This document shows positions 9,187-18,481 of a stretch of DNA of 64,000 bases, piece by piece. This stretch comes from Caulobacter sp. GTDB lineage: Bacteria > Pseudomonadota > Alphaproteobacteria > Caulobacterales > Caulobacteraceae. The DNA lies in assembly GCA_017744495.1 (NCBI GenBank), contig JAGIBE010000133.1, positions 6,998 to 70,997 on the forward strand. The letters run 5' to 3'. The notes beneath the pieces are model-generated. The model saw only the letters and a list, made by a program, of their open reading frames with translations, was not told the origin of the DNA and did no database searches. The position numbers were made by a program, and so were the translations under genes. Positions within the stretch are counted from its first letter, which is position 1, and each line of letters starts with the position of its first letter.

Positions 9187-9199
9187 GCCTTGCAAAGGC
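9187..9199. promoter_or_regulatory. Inverted repeat GCCTT-GCA-AAGGC between MFS and LacI genes
   Basis: A perfect 5-bp inverted repeat in the 121-bp divergent intergenic region, 51 bp upstream of the MFS start and about 60 bp upstream of the LacI start. It is a plausible operator for autoregulation, though the arms are short. Confidence 0.35.
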
Positions 9200-9257
9200 T
9201 TTCCTTCGATGTGCATTAAGGCGAAGAACGTGGTTCTCCTGACAGTATCTGGACGCA

Positions 9258-10271
9258 ATGGGCAGCGGTAGCAACAACAGCACGACGCTGGACGATCTGG
9301 CGAAGCTGTCGGGCGTCTCCGCCTCGACCGTCTCGCGAGCCCTGAACGACCACCCGTCCATCAGCACCCGCACCAAGCAGCGCATCTGGGCGCTGGCCAA
9401 GGAGCATGACTATCCGTTCCGCCGCTACATGCCAGCGGGGCCGATCGGGTCGGAGGGCTCGATCGCCATCGTCACGCCGCGCACCCACGGCCGGCCGCTG
9501 CCGCTGTCGCACCCGTTCTTCCTGGAGCTGCTGGCCAGCATCGGCGAGGCGGCGCGCGACCGGGGCTGCGACTTCACGGTCAGCCACACCGCCCCGGCCA
9601 GCTTCGACGACCTGCAGACCGTCACCACCACCAGCCGCGCCAACGGCGTGATCTTTCTGGGCCAGAGCAACCTGCACGAGGCGTTCAACGCGTTGGCTGG
9701 GACCGACGCCCGGTTCGCCGTCTGGGGCGCCCAGCTGGCGGGCCAGAACTACTGCTCGATCGGCTCGGACAACGTGCTGGGCGGACGGCGGGCGACGCTG
9801 CACCTGGCGCGGCTGGGCCGCAAACGCATCGTCTTCCTGGGCGAGACCGAGCCCGAAGCTCTGCAGCGCAAGGCCGGCTATCTGGAGGCGTTGCGGGAGA
9901 GCGGCCTCGAAGCCGATCCGGCCCTGATCTCTCCCGTCGATTTCGAGCTGGAATCAGCCGAGGCCGCGGTCGGCGCCCTGGTACGCCGCAAGGTGGCCTT
10001 CGACGCCATCTTCGCCTCCAGCGACCTGATCGCCCTGGGCGCCATCCGCGCCCTGCGCCGGGCCGGCATGCGCGTGCCCGAGGACGTCTCGGTGGTCGGC
10101 TATGACGACATGCTGCTGAGCCGCCTGTCGACGCCGGCCCTCAGCACCATCAAGCAGGACACCTACAAGGCCGGCCGCCTGCTGGTGGCCCGCGTCCTGG
10201 ACGCCGACGCCGACCACCGGCCCGAGCGCCTGGCCACCGACCTGATCGTGCGGGAGAGCTGCGGAGGCTAG
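9258..10271 (+). CDS. LacI-family transcriptional regulator
   Basis: 337 aa. The N-terminal helix-turn-helix is clear (TLDDLAKLSGVSASTVSRALN, residues about 10-30), followed by the hinge. A periplasmic-binding-protein-like sensor domain occupies residues about 65-335, with DAIFASSDLIALGAIRALRRAG and EDVSVVGYDD, both typical of the family. By family it is a dimeric repressor released by a sugar or sugar derivative. It is divergently transcribed from the sugar symporter and convergent with the SGNH hydrolase, with only 2 bp between their ends. Likely targets are the symporter, itself, and possibly the TBDR genes carrying GWTARCGSTAAC sites. Confidence 0.92.
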   Translation: MGSGSNNSTTLDDLAKLSGVSASTVSRALNDHPSISTRTKQRIWALAKEHDYPFRRYMPAGPIGSEGSIAIVTPRTHGRPLPLSHPFFLELLASIGEAARDRGCDFTVSHTAPASFDDLQTVTTTSRANGVIFLGQSNLHEAFNALAGTDARFAVWGAQLAGQNYCSIGSDNVLGGRRATLHLARLGRKRIVFLGETEPEALQRKAGYLEALRESGLEADPALISPVDFELESAEAAVGALVRRKVAFDAIFASSDLIALGAIRALRRAGMRVPEDVSVVGYDDMLLSRLSTPALSTIKQDTYKAGRLLVARVLDADADHRPERLATDLIVRESCGG

Positions 10272-10273
10272 GG

Positions 10274-11512
10274 CTACTTCCCCAGCAGCACCCCGATCGG
10301 CACAGCCTCGCCCATGGCCTTGTAGCCGGCCGGCGAGGGGTGCAACTGGTCGCCGGAGTCGTAGGCCGGAAGCAGCCGTTCGGGATGGGCCGGATCGCGG
10401 GTGACGGCGTCGAAGTCGATCACCGCGTCGAAGGCGCCCGAGGTCCGGATCCAGGCGTTGACCGCCTGGCGGTCGGCGTCGGCGTCCGCGTCGGAGCGAT
10501 AGACCTTGGTCCCGCCGCACGGCAGGATCGTCGCGCCGACGACGCGGATGCCCCGCTCGTGCGCCCGGGCGATCACCTGGCGGTAGCCGGCGATCAGGCC
10601 CGAAACCACCGCCGTGCGCTTCTCGGGCGTGACCGGGCCTTCGCGCGACAGGCCGCCGATGTCGTTGATCCCGATCAGCACGATCAGGGTACGCACGCCC
10701 GGCTGGCTCAGCACGTCGCGCTCCAGGCGCGAGAGGGCGTTGGGGCTGGTGTTGTCGGTCAGCAGGCGGTTGCCGCCGATGCCGGCGTTCAGCACCGCGA
10801 CGCCCCGCGTGCGCGGATCGGCCTGCAGGCGCTGAGCCAAGACGTCGGGCCAGCGCTCGTAGACATCCGTCCCCGCGCCCGTGCCGTCGGTGATCGAGTC
10901 GCCCAGGGTGACGATCGCCGCGCCCTTGGCCGTCGCCTCGACATCGACGCCCGCCAGCTGAGCCCACTGCAGCCAGGTGGCCGCGCCGGGCAGGTCCGGA
11001 GCCGACAGCTGGTCGCCGGCGGCGACATAGGCCGTGGTGCGGGCGGCGCGGTGGGCGGTGATCCGGGCGGGCGGCTGGGGCAGGCGCAGGCTGACGGCGA
11101 CGCGGGCCAAGCCCTGGGTCGGCAGGTCCACGGGATCGGACAGCCAAGTCGCGCCCGGCGGCACGGTCACGCCGGCCTGGCCGCCGTCGAAGGTGACCGC
11201 GCGGTCGGTCCCCGCCACGACCGCCGCACTGGCCGGGGTGGCCGAGAGGGCGACGTGGGCGCCGTCGATGCGCAGCGGCGTCGCGCCGAACTGGTTGGAC
11301 ACCCGCAGCCGCAGGCGCGGCCCGCCGGCCGTCAGCCGCGCCACCTGACGCAGGGTGACCTCGCCGGTCGGCGCGCCCGGCAGGGTCGCGCTCGCCTCGG
11401 ACGGCACGGAGGCCGTCGTCCACGAGCCGATCCAGCGCGACGCCGAGGCGGCGGGCCAGGCCGCTCCCACGCACAGCGCCAGAACCAGAAGACCCGAACC
11501 GAACCGACGCAT
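10274..11512 (-). CDS. Secreted SGNH/GDSL hydrolase (carbohydrate-esterase-like)
   Basis: 412 aa with a signal peptide (LLVLALCVGAAWPAASAS). Block I is VTLGDSITDGTG with nucleophile S206, followed by NAGIGGN (Gly block), IGINDIGG (Asn block) and DQLHPSPAGY (Asp/His block), so the SGNH catalytic set is complete. The first roughly 190 residues form an extra N-terminal beta-rich region often seen in larger secreted members. GGGAGG precedes the ATG. By family it could remove acetyl groups from plant polysaccharides such as rhamnogalacturonan or xylan. It is divergent from a PcRGLX-like lyase with 122 bp between, which supports a pectin role. Confidence 0.87.
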   Translation of the reverse strand: MRRFGSGLLVLALCVGAAWPAASASRWIGSWTTASVPSEASATLPGAPTGEVTLRQVARLTAGGPRLRLRVSNQFGATPLRIDGAHVALSATPASAAVVAGTDRAVTFDGGQAGVTVPPGATWLSDPVDLPTQGLARVAVSLRLPQPPARITAHRAARTTAYVAAGDQLSAPDLPGAATWLQWAQLAGVDVEATAKGAAIVTLGDSITDGTGAGTDVYERWPDVLAQRLQADPRTRGVAVLNAGIGGNRLLTDNTSPNALSRLERDVLSQPGVRTLIVLIGINDIGGLSREGPVTPEKRTAVVSGLIAGYRQVIARAHERGIRVVGATILPCGGTKVYRSDADADADRQAVNAWIRTSGAFDAVIDFDAVTRDPAHPERLLPAYDSGDQLHPSPAGYKAMGEAVPIGVLLGK

Positions 11513-11543
11513 CGCGTCCTCCCTGATATCTCATAAAATGGAT

Positions 11544-11551
11544 TGACGTCA
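11544..11551. promoter_or_regulatory. Palindrome TGACGTCA in divergent promoter region
   Basis: A perfect 8-bp palindrome in the 122-bp AT-richer gap between the divergent SGNH hydrolase and lyase genes. A control site for both genes is plausible; the binding protein is unknown. Confidence 0.35.
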
Positions 11552-11634
11552 CAGAATATGGAATTAGCGTCCCTGGCAAGATCGCGCTTTCCGGCCGTCG
11601 GCGCCGAAGATGGCGCGCAAAGAGGAAGCGCGCC

Positions 11635-14340
11635 ATGAACACCCCCACACGACGCGACGTGCTGGTGCAAACCGCCCTGGCCGGAGCCTTGGCGAGCATG
11701 ACGGGCAAGGCCCTGGCCGCCTCGCCCACCCAGGCCAAGAGCGCGCCTCTGCCCGCCACCGACATCCGCTGGATTGACGGTCCGGCGCCGGAGCTGAACG
11801 CCGGTCAGACCTGGGGCGTGCCGTGGCCGCAGGGGGCGTTCAAGCCCAAGCAGACCTTCCGCGCGCGAGACGCCGCCGGCGCCGAAGTGGCCCTGCAGAC
11901 CTGGCCCCTGGCCTACTGGCCCGACGGCTCGCTGAAATGGACCGGCCACGCGGCCCCGGCCGGCGCGCTGGGCCAGCGCCTGACCATCGAGCCCGGCAAG
12001 GCGACCGCGACCACCGGCGTCCGCGTAACCGAGACCCCCGCCGCGATCGAGGTCTCGACCGGCCCGGCGACCTGGCGCTTTCCCCGCGACGGCTCGGCCC
12101 TGATCGCCTGGGCGACGCGCGGCGACCGCGAGGTGCTGCGCAACGTCCGCCTGGTCCTCCAGACCCAGGACGCGCCCGAGATCGAGCAGACCCCGGTGGG
12201 CCGCAAGGCGTTCGAGAGCGTGCTCGACAAGGTCACGGTCGAGCAGTCCGGCCCTGTTCGCGCGGTGATCCGCGTCGAGGGCCGCCACAAGGGCGCGGAC
12301 CGGTCGTGGGCCCCGTTCATCGTCCGCTTCTACGCCTATGCCGGCGCGGACTCGCTGCGGATGCTGCACACCTTCATCTTCGACGGCGACGCCGCCAAGG
12401 ACTTCATCTGCGGCCTGGGCGTCACCGCCGACGTGCCGCTGAGCGACGCGGCCTACGATCGCCATGTCCGCTTCACCGGACAGGACGGCGGGCTATGGGC
12501 CGAGGCGGTCAAACCGCTGACGGGCCTGCGCCGCGATCCCGGCCAGGCGTTCCGCGACGCCCAGATCGCCGGACGCAAGGTCCCGCCGGTTGAGCAGATG
12601 GCCGCCCCGGTCCGCTCGGCCCTGCACCTGATCCCCGACTGGGGCGACTTCCTGCTGTCGCAGCCGACCGCCGACGGCTTCACCATCCGCAAGCGCACCG
12701 CGCCCGGCCATGCCTGGATCCCGTCCGACGGCGGCCCGCGCGCCAGCGGCGTGGCCTATGTGGGCGGCGCGGCCGGCGGGGCGGCGATCGGCCTGAGCAA
12801 CTTCTGGCGCGCCCCGCCCACGGCCCTCGAGATCCAGGGCGCGGCCGGTGAGACCGCCCGCCTGACCGCCTGGCTGTGGTCGCCCGACGCCCCGGTGATG
12901 GACACCCGTTTCTATCACGACGGGATGGGCATGGAGACGCACGCCCAGGAGACCGAAGGCCTCAACATCACCTACGAGGACTACGAAAAGAACTGGGGCT
13001 CGCCGACCGGCGTCGCGCGGACTTCGGAGCTGCGGTTGTGGGCGCTGGAGACCACCCCGGCCCGCGACCAGTTCCCGAAGATGGCCCAGCTGAACGACAA
13101 GCCGCCGCGCCTGATGGCGACGCCTGAGCGCATCCACGCCGCCGGGGTGCTGGGCGCCTGGAGCCTGGTGGACCGCAGCACCCCAGCCAAGGCCAGGATC
13201 GAGGACCGCCAGGACCAGCTGCTGAACTACTATCTGGGCCAGATCGAGCAGCGCCGCTGGTACGGCTTCTGGAACTACGGCGACGTCATGCACAGCTACG
13301 ATGTCGACCGCCACGTCTGGCGCTACGACATCGGCGGCTTCGCCTGGGACAACTCAGAGCTCTCGACCGACCTGTGGCTGTGGCTCAGCTACCTGCGCGG
13401 CGGCCGGGCCGACGTGTTCCGTATGGCCGAGGCCATGACCCGCCACACCGGCGAGGTCGACGTCTATCACCTGGGCCAGTACCGGGGCCTGGGCACGCGG
13501 CACGGGGTGCAGCACTGGGGCGACAGCTCCAAGCAGCCGCGGGTCAGCAACGCCATCTACCGCCGCATCTACTACTACCTGACCGCCGACGAGCGGGTGG
13601 GCGACCTGATGCGGGCCCTGACCGACGGCGACGAGGCCCTGACGCGCGTGAACATCGGCCGCAAGCTGGAGGACGGCGCCTGGCCTAAGGGCGAGATTCG
13701 CGCCTCGTTCGGCACCGACTGGAGCTCGCTGTGCGGCGCCTGGTTCACCGAGTGGGAGCGCACCGGCGACCCGCGCTGGCGCGACCGGATCGTGACCGGC
13801 ATGCGCTCGATCGCGGCCCTCTCCAAGCAGTGGTTCGCCGGCAGCGCCACCTACGACGTCAAGACCGGCAAGTTCTCCGGCGCGGGCGACCGCCTGGCGG
13901 TCTCGCACCTGAACGCCGCCTTCGGCGCGCCGGAGATCCATGTCGAGATGCTGGCCCTGATCCGCGAGCCCGCCTACGACAAGGCCTGGCTCGACTACTG
14001 CCGCTGGTACAACGCCCCGCGTGACGAGCAGATCGCCCACTTCGGCCAGCCGCTTGGCGGCAACGGCCTGCGCCAGGGGCATTCCCGCTTGACCGCCTAC
14101 GCCGCCTGGCGCCTGGGCGACAAGGCCCTGGCCGAGCGGGCCTGGAAGGAGTTCTTCGGCCGCGGCGTGGTCGAGGACCTGAACCTGTCGACCGCCACGA
14201 AACACTTCGCCGGTCCCGACGTGCTCAACCCCATCGACGAGGCCGCGGGGGTGACGACCAACGGCACGGCGCAGTGGGGCCTGGCGGCGATCATGAACCT
14301 GGCTCTGGTGGGGGATGCTCTACCGGCGAGTGCGGGATAG
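11635..14340 (+). CDS. Tat-exported PcRGLX/YetA-like protein (exo-rhamnogalacturonan lyase family)
   Basis: 901 aa. The ATG at 11635 is preceded by GAGGAAG. A twin-arginine signal is visible (TRRDVLVQTALAGALA), so the protein is folded before export to the periplasm. The N-terminal part (WIDGPAPELNAGQTWGVPWPQG, WPLAYWPDGSLKWTGHA) fits the RIFT-barrel domain of PcRGLX/YetA-like proteins. The C-terminal half is rich in Trp and Tyr (YGFWNYGDVMHSYD, FAWDNSELSTDLWLWLSYLRGG) and looks like an alpha/alpha toroid. By family these are linked to exo-cleavage of rhamnogalacturonan I, but few members have been assayed, so the substrate is an inference. The SGNH hydrolase, LacI regulator and sugar symporter next door fit such a pathway. 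Confidence 0.75.
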   Translation: MNTPTRRDVLVQTALAGALASMTGKALAASPTQAKSAPLPATDIRWIDGPAPELNAGQTWGVPWPQGAFKPKQTFRARDAAGAEVALQTWPLAYWPDGSLKWTGHAAPAGALGQRLTIEPGKATATTGVRVTETPAAIEVSTGPATWRFPRDGSALIAWATRGDREVLRNVRLVLQTQDAPEIEQTPVGRKAFESVLDKVTVEQSGPVRAVIRVEGRHKGADRSWAPFIVRFYAYAGADSLRMLHTFIFDGDAAKDFICGLGVTADVPLSDAAYDRHVRFTGQDGGLWAEAVKPLTGLRRDPGQAFRDAQIAGRKVPPVEQMAAPVRSALHLIPDWGDFLLSQPTADGFTIRKRTAPGHAWIPSDGGPRASGVAYVGGAAGGAAIGLSNFWRAPPTALEIQGAAGETARLTAWLWSPDAPVMDTRFYHDGMGMETHAQETEGLNITYEDYEKNWGSPTGVARTSELRLWALETTPARDQFPKMAQLNDKPPRLMATPERIHAAGVLGAWSLVDRSTPAKARIEDRQDQLLNYYLGQIEQRRWYGFWNYGDVMHSYDVDRHVWRYDIGGFAWDNSELSTDLWLWLSYLRGGRADVFRMAEAMTRHTGEVDVYHLGQYRGLGTRHGVQHWGDSSKQPRVSNAIYRRIYYYLTADERVGDLMRALTDGDEALTRVNIGRKLEDGAWPKGEIRASFGTDWSSLCGAWFTEWERTGDPRWRDRIVTGMRSIAALSKQWFAGSATYDVKTGKFSGAGDRLAVSHLNAAFGAPEIHVEMLALIREPAYDKAWLDYCRWYNAPRDEQIAHFGQPLGGNGLRQGHSRLTAYAAWRLGDKALAERAWKEFFGRGVVEDLNLSTATKHFAGPDVLNPIDEAAGVTTNGTAQWGLAAIMNLALVGDALPASAG

Positions 14341-14495
14341 GTATCAGCTGGGGACACGCCCTCGACACAGTTCCGAAACACTTCATCGTTTTCGCACAGC
14401 CCAGCTTATCGACATCGATACCGAGGGGTCATCCAGGAGCCATGGCGGCGCTCTAGCCAGGGACGGCACGCAGCACAGGCCGTCCCTGGAACACG

Positions 14496-17400
14496 ATGTC
14501 CCGCAAACTCCTCGCCTCGGCCGCCTTGGCCCCCCTGCTTCTTTGCGCCGGGAAGGCGGGCGCTGAAACCCAGGTCACCAGCAGTTCGCGCACCACGCCG
14601 ATCGCCACCTCGACCGCCGCCAGCGGGTCGGCGGACGATGTGAAGATCACCAGCGACGGCGCGATCACCCTGTCGAGCTCGGGCGCGATCGCCACGCTGG
14701 ACAGCGACAACACCCTGACCAACGCCGGTTCGTTGAGCAGCGTGGGGGTCGACGACTCGATCGGCATCCTGGTGCTGGGCGGCCATACCGGGACCGCGCT
14801 CAACAGCGCCACGATCAGCCTGACCGAGGACTACGACTACACCGACGACGACGATGACGGCGACTATGACGGCCCGTTCGCGAAGGGCTCGGGCCGCTAC
14901 GGCATCCGCATCACCGGTACCAACCCGTTCGTCGGCGCGATCACCAACGACTCGTCGGGCGCGATCACCATCGAGGGCAACCATTCGGCGGGCATCAGCC
15001 TGGAGACGGCCCTGACCGGCTCCCTGACCCACGCCGGTTCGATCAGCGTCACCGGCGACAACAGCTACGGCATCCACACCACGGGGACGATCAGCGGCAA
15101 TCTGAGCACCACCGGCTCGATCAGCGTGATCGGCGGCGGCAGCGTCGGCCTGGCCGTGGACGCCGACGTCGCCGGCCAGCTCGCGATCCAGGGCTCGATC
15201 TATTCGACCGGCTACCGCGTCACCAGCCGCTATTCCGATCCGGACGACGAGGCCCTGCTCGACGCCGACGACCTGCTGCAGGGCGGCGGGGGCGTGAAGG
15301 TCACCGCCAATGTCGCCGGCGGCGTGCTGCTGGACGTCCCGCCCACCGACACCTCCGACGACGAGGACGGCGACGGGGTCACCGACAGCAGCGAAGGCTC
15401 GGCGGCGATCACAGCCTATGGCTCGGCCCCGGCCCTGCTGATCGGCTCGGACGACCACGCCGTGACCCTGGGCGCGGTCGGGACCGGCGACGACGCCTAC
15501 GGCCTGATCATCCGGGGCTCGGTGACGGCGGCGGGCATCCACGACGGGATCAGCGCTACCGGCGTGCAGCTCGGCGGCGACGCCGGCCAGACGACCCTGA
15601 TCACCGGCGGGGTAAAGGTCAGCGGCTCGATCACGGCCAGCGCCTACGAGGGCGACGCCGTCGGCCTGAAGCTGAACGCCGGCGCCATCGCCGACACCCT
15701 GTGGAACACCGGCGCGATCAGCGCCTCGGTGACCGGCGACACGGCGGTCACGGCCAAGGCCGTCAGCATCGGCGCCGGCTCGTCCATGACCAGCATCACC
15801 AACGGCGGCTCGATCGTGGCCACCGTCGCCGGCGAAGGCGGCTCTTCCTACGCCATCATCGACGAGACCGGCGGGCTGAAGACGATCAACAACACCGGCA
15901 CAATCGCCGCCTATGTCTACGCCACCGACGACGAATACGACACCGACGACGACGACACCGACGCCTCCAACGAGGTGATCCACGGCGTGGCGACGGCCAT
16001 CGACCTGTCGAAGAACACCACCGGCGTGACCATCGTCCAGACCGGGGTCAACGACGGCGACGACGGCGACGATGGCGTGGCCGACACCGACACGGACGGC
16101 GACGGCGTGGACGACGCCGACGAGCCGATGATCCGCGGCCGCGTGATCCTGGGCTCGGGCGCCGACAACCTGTCGATCCTGAACGGCGGCCTGATCGGCG
16201 ACGTCTGGTTCGGCGACGGGGCCGACAAGCTGACCATCGACGGCACCGGCTACATGATCGGCGCCCTGCACGACAGCGACGGCCTGCTGGACATCAAGGT
16301 GGGCAACGGTTCGCTGGGCCTGACCAACACCGAGACGATCAAGGCCACCAGCCTGAGCCTGGGCGCCCAGAGCGTCATGGTCTTCACGGTCGATCCCATC
16401 GCCGGGACCCAGACCAAGCTGGTGGTCGACACCGCCACCCTCGAGACCGGCGCCCAGCTGGGCCTGAACTTCAAGAGCCTGCTGACGACGCCGACCACCT
16501 ATACGGTGATCCAGGCGAACAGCCTGACCGCCGGCACGATCGACCAGGATCTGCTGGGCCACGTGTCCTACATGTACGTCGCCAACGCCTACGCCTCGGG
16601 CAACGACGTCAATATCGACGTACGCCGACGCACTGCGGCCGAGGCGGACATGTCGCGCAGCCAGGCGGCGGCTTATGACGCGGTGTTCGCGGCTCTGTCG
16701 AACGATACCGACATCGCCGGCGCCTTCCTGAACCAGAGCACGCAGGACGGCTTCTACGGCGTTTACGACCAGATGCTGCCCAGCCAGGGCGAGGGCCTGT
16801 TCGCGGCCTTGCAGACCGTGCAGCAGCAGATCTCGGCGGCCACCGCCGTGCGGCCCGACGTCAACGACCGCTATGGACCCGACAGCGTCTGGGTCCACGA
16901 GATCAACGCCCTGGTCCGTCGCGAGGACGGCGACACCCAGGGGTCCGACACTCAGGCCCTGGGCATGGTCGTCGGCTACGAGGCGATGGGCGACGCCGGC
17001 GGGGCGCTGGGCGTCACCCTGGCGGCTGTCAGCCTGGAGGAGCACGACACCGTCGCCAAAGCGGGCGAGAAGACCACCGCCTCGATCCTGCAGGCCGGCC
17101 TCTACTGGCGGCGATCGGTCGGCGGCTGGCGCTTCAATCTCGGCGGGGGGGCGGGCTACAGCCGCTTCAACGGCGATCGAGCCCTGGTCACGGCCGACAT
17201 CGACGGCGACGGCACGGCCGACGTCAGCATCACCAACACCGCCGCCTGGAACGGCATAGTGGCCAACGCCTTCGCCGGCGTGGCCTACGAGGCTCGACTG
17301 GGCGACGTCTATCTGCGTCCCGAGGGCCGGTTGGATTATGTCTGGCTGTGGGAAGGCGAGCGCAAGGAGCACGGCGGGGGCGCCGGCTTCGACCTGACCG

Positions 17401-17726
17401 TCGCCTCGCGCAAGGCCGACAACCTCAGCGGCGACCTCGGCCTGGTGCTGGGCAAGCAGTACGGCAAGGACGTCTGGGTGCGGCCCGAACTGCGTATCGG
17501 CTATCGCAAGACCCTGGCCGGGGCCATGGGCGACACCATCGCCAGCTTCGCGGGCGGCTCGCCGTTCACCCTGGTCGCCTCCGACTACGATGACGGCGCG
17601 GTGACCCTGGGCTTCGCTCTGCGCGCCGGCTCGGCCCTGTCCTATGTCGCCCTCGAAGGCGGCGCGGAGGCCTCGCACAAGCAGACCAAGTACACCATGC
17701 GTCTGACCGGGAGGGCGATGTTCTAG
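14496..17726 (+). CDS. Autotransporter with beta-helix passenger and acidic Asp-rich inserts
   Basis: 1076 aa with a signal peptide (MSRKLLASAALAPLLLCAGKAGA). The passenger (about 25-720) consists of repeating GSI-type turns (GSISVTGDNSYGIHTTG, GSISVIGGGSVGLAV), typical of a right-handed beta-helix. Asp-rich stretches interrupt it (TDDDDDGDYDG, DDEDGDGVTDSSEG, DTDGDGVDDADEP), resembling thrombospondin type-3 calcium repeats. The C-terminal roughly 290 residues form the autotransporter barrel and end in Phe (TGRAMF). By family the barrel carries the passenger to the cell surface. No protease or lipase catalytic triad is obvious, so adhesion is more likely than catalysis. A response regulator starts 3 nt downstream. 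Confidence 0.9.
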   Translation: MSRKLLASAALAPLLLCAGKAGAETQVTSSSRTTPIATSTAASGSADDVKITSDGAITLSSSGAIATLDSDNTLTNAGSLSSVGVDDSIGILVLGGHTGTALNSATISLTEDYDYTDDDDDGDYDGPFAKGSGRYGIRITGTNPFVGAITNDSSGAITIEGNHSAGISLETALTGSLTHAGSISVTGDNSYGIHTTGTISGNLSTTGSISVIGGGSVGLAVDADVAGQLAIQGSIYSTGYRVTSRYSDPDDEALLDADDLLQGGGGVKVTANVAGGVLLDVPPTDTSDDEDGDGVTDSSEGSAAITAYGSAPALLIGSDDHAVTLGAVGTGDDAYGLIIRGSVTAAGIHDGISATGVQLGGDAGQTTLITGGVKVSGSITASAYEGDAVGLKLNAGAIADTLWNTGAISASVTGDTAVTAKAVSIGAGSSMTSITNGGSIVATVAGEGGSSYAIIDETGGLKTINNTGTIAAYVYATDDEYDTDDDDTDASNEVIHGVATAIDLSKNTTGVTIVQTGVNDGDDGDDGVADTDTDGDGVDDADEPMIRGRVILGSGADNLSILNGGLIGDVWFGDGADKLTIDGTGYMIGALHDSDGLLDIKVGNGSLGLTNTETIKATSLSLGAQSVMVFTVDPIAGTQTKLVVDTATLETGAQLGLNFKSLLTTPTTYTVIQANSLTAGTIDQDLLGHVSYMYVANAYASGNDVNIDVRRRTAAEADMSRSQAAAYDAVFAALSNDTDIAGAFLNQSTQDGFYGVYDQMLPSQGEGLFAALQTVQQQISAATAVRPDVNDRYGPDSVWVHEINALVRREDGDTQGSDTQALGMVVGYEAMGDAGGALGVTLAAVSLEEHDTVAKAGEKTTASILQAGLYWRRSVGGWRFNLGGGAGYSRFNGDRALVTADIDGDGTADVSITNTAAWNGIVANAFAGVAYEARLGDVYLRPEGRLDYVWLWEGERKEHGGGAGFDLTVASRKADNLSGDLGLVLGKQYGKDVWVRPELRIGYRKTLAGAMGDTIASFAGGSPFTLVASDYDDGAVTLGFALRAGSALSYVALEGGAEASHKQTKYTMRLTGRAMF

Positions 17727-17729
17727 GCC

Positions 17730-18455
17730 GTGGAAAAGCGCATCCTCATCCTCGACGGCGACCCGGTCGCCCGTCACGACATCGCCGGGCTCCTATCGGG
17801 CTACGGCTTGACGGCCTTGGGGGCCGGCACCGCCCGCGAGATGGAGCAGATCCTGCGCGAGACCCAGGTCAACCTGGTGATGCTGGACATGATGCTGCCC
17901 GACGCCTCGGGCCTGTCGATCTGTTCGCGCCTGCTCAGCCTGCCCTCCCCGCCCGCCATCATGGTGGTCTCCGACTCCGGCGAGGAGTGCGACGTGGTGG
18001 TGGGACTGGAACTGGGGGCCGACGACTATGTGGTCAAACCCTACCGCCCGCGCGAGCTGCTGGCCCGGGTCCGGGCGGTGCTGCGCCGTCACGACGACAG
18101 TCGGCCCGACGAGCCCACGCGCGACACCGCGCCCGTCTACAGCTTCGACGGCTGGCGGCTGAACGTCGCCACCCAGACCCTGCTGGACCCGCGCGGCGGC
18201 GCGGTGGCGCTGGCCACCGCCGAGTTCCTGGTGCTGTGGGCCCTGGTCGATCGGCCGGGCCAGGTGCTGACCCGCGAAGAACTGCGCCACGGCCCGCCCG
18301 ACGCCCATGCCCGTCCCGCCCCGCAGCAGGTCAACGTCGCCATCAGCCGGCTGCGCGGCAAGCTGGACCGGATCGACGGCGGCGCCCACCTGATCCGCAC
18401 GGTGCGCCACGTCGGCTACATCTTCGCGGCGCGGGTGGACCGGATGCAGGAGTAG
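17730..18455 (+). CDS. OmpR/PhoB-type response regulator (orphan)
   Basis: 241 aa with a GTG start 3 nt after the autotransporter stop, so the two are probably co-transcribed. The receiver domain has the acidic pair DGD near the N-terminus, phospho-acceptor D53 in VMLDMMLP, S81 at the Thr/Ser switch and K103 in DDYVVKPY. The C-terminal winged helix ends with QQVNVAISRLRGKLD and HLIRTVRHVGYIF. It resembles the regulator at 19716-20435 (both have LELGADDYVVKP followed by PRELLARV). No histidine kinase adjoins it; the kinase at 20432 is a candidate for cross-talk. Its position suggests feedback control of the autotransporter. Confidence 0.9.
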   Translation: MEKRILILDGDPVARHDIAGLLSGYGLTALGAGTAREMEQILRETQVNLVMLDMMLPDASGLSICSRLLSLPSPPAIMVVSDSGEECDVVVGLELGADDYVVKPYRPRELLARVRAVLRRHDDSRPDEPTRDTAPVYSFDGWRLNVATQTLLDPRGGAVALATAEFLVLWALVDRPGQVLTREELRHGPPDAHARPAPQQVNVAISRLRGKLDRIDGGAHLIRTVRHVGYIFAARVDRMQE

Positions 18456-18481
18456 GTGGGTCTATGGGTGTTCGCGCTCCC

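Noticed and set aside
14346-14367. CTGGGGACACGCC, similar to the hairpin element
   Set aside because: Only one half-arm is present and no pairing partner lies nearby. It may be a remnant but is not listed as a repeat copy.
14406-17777. 1123-aa minus-strand ORF
   Set aside because: Antisense shadow of the autotransporter. The Val/Gly/Asp repeats mirror the passenger repeats and are not an independent protein.
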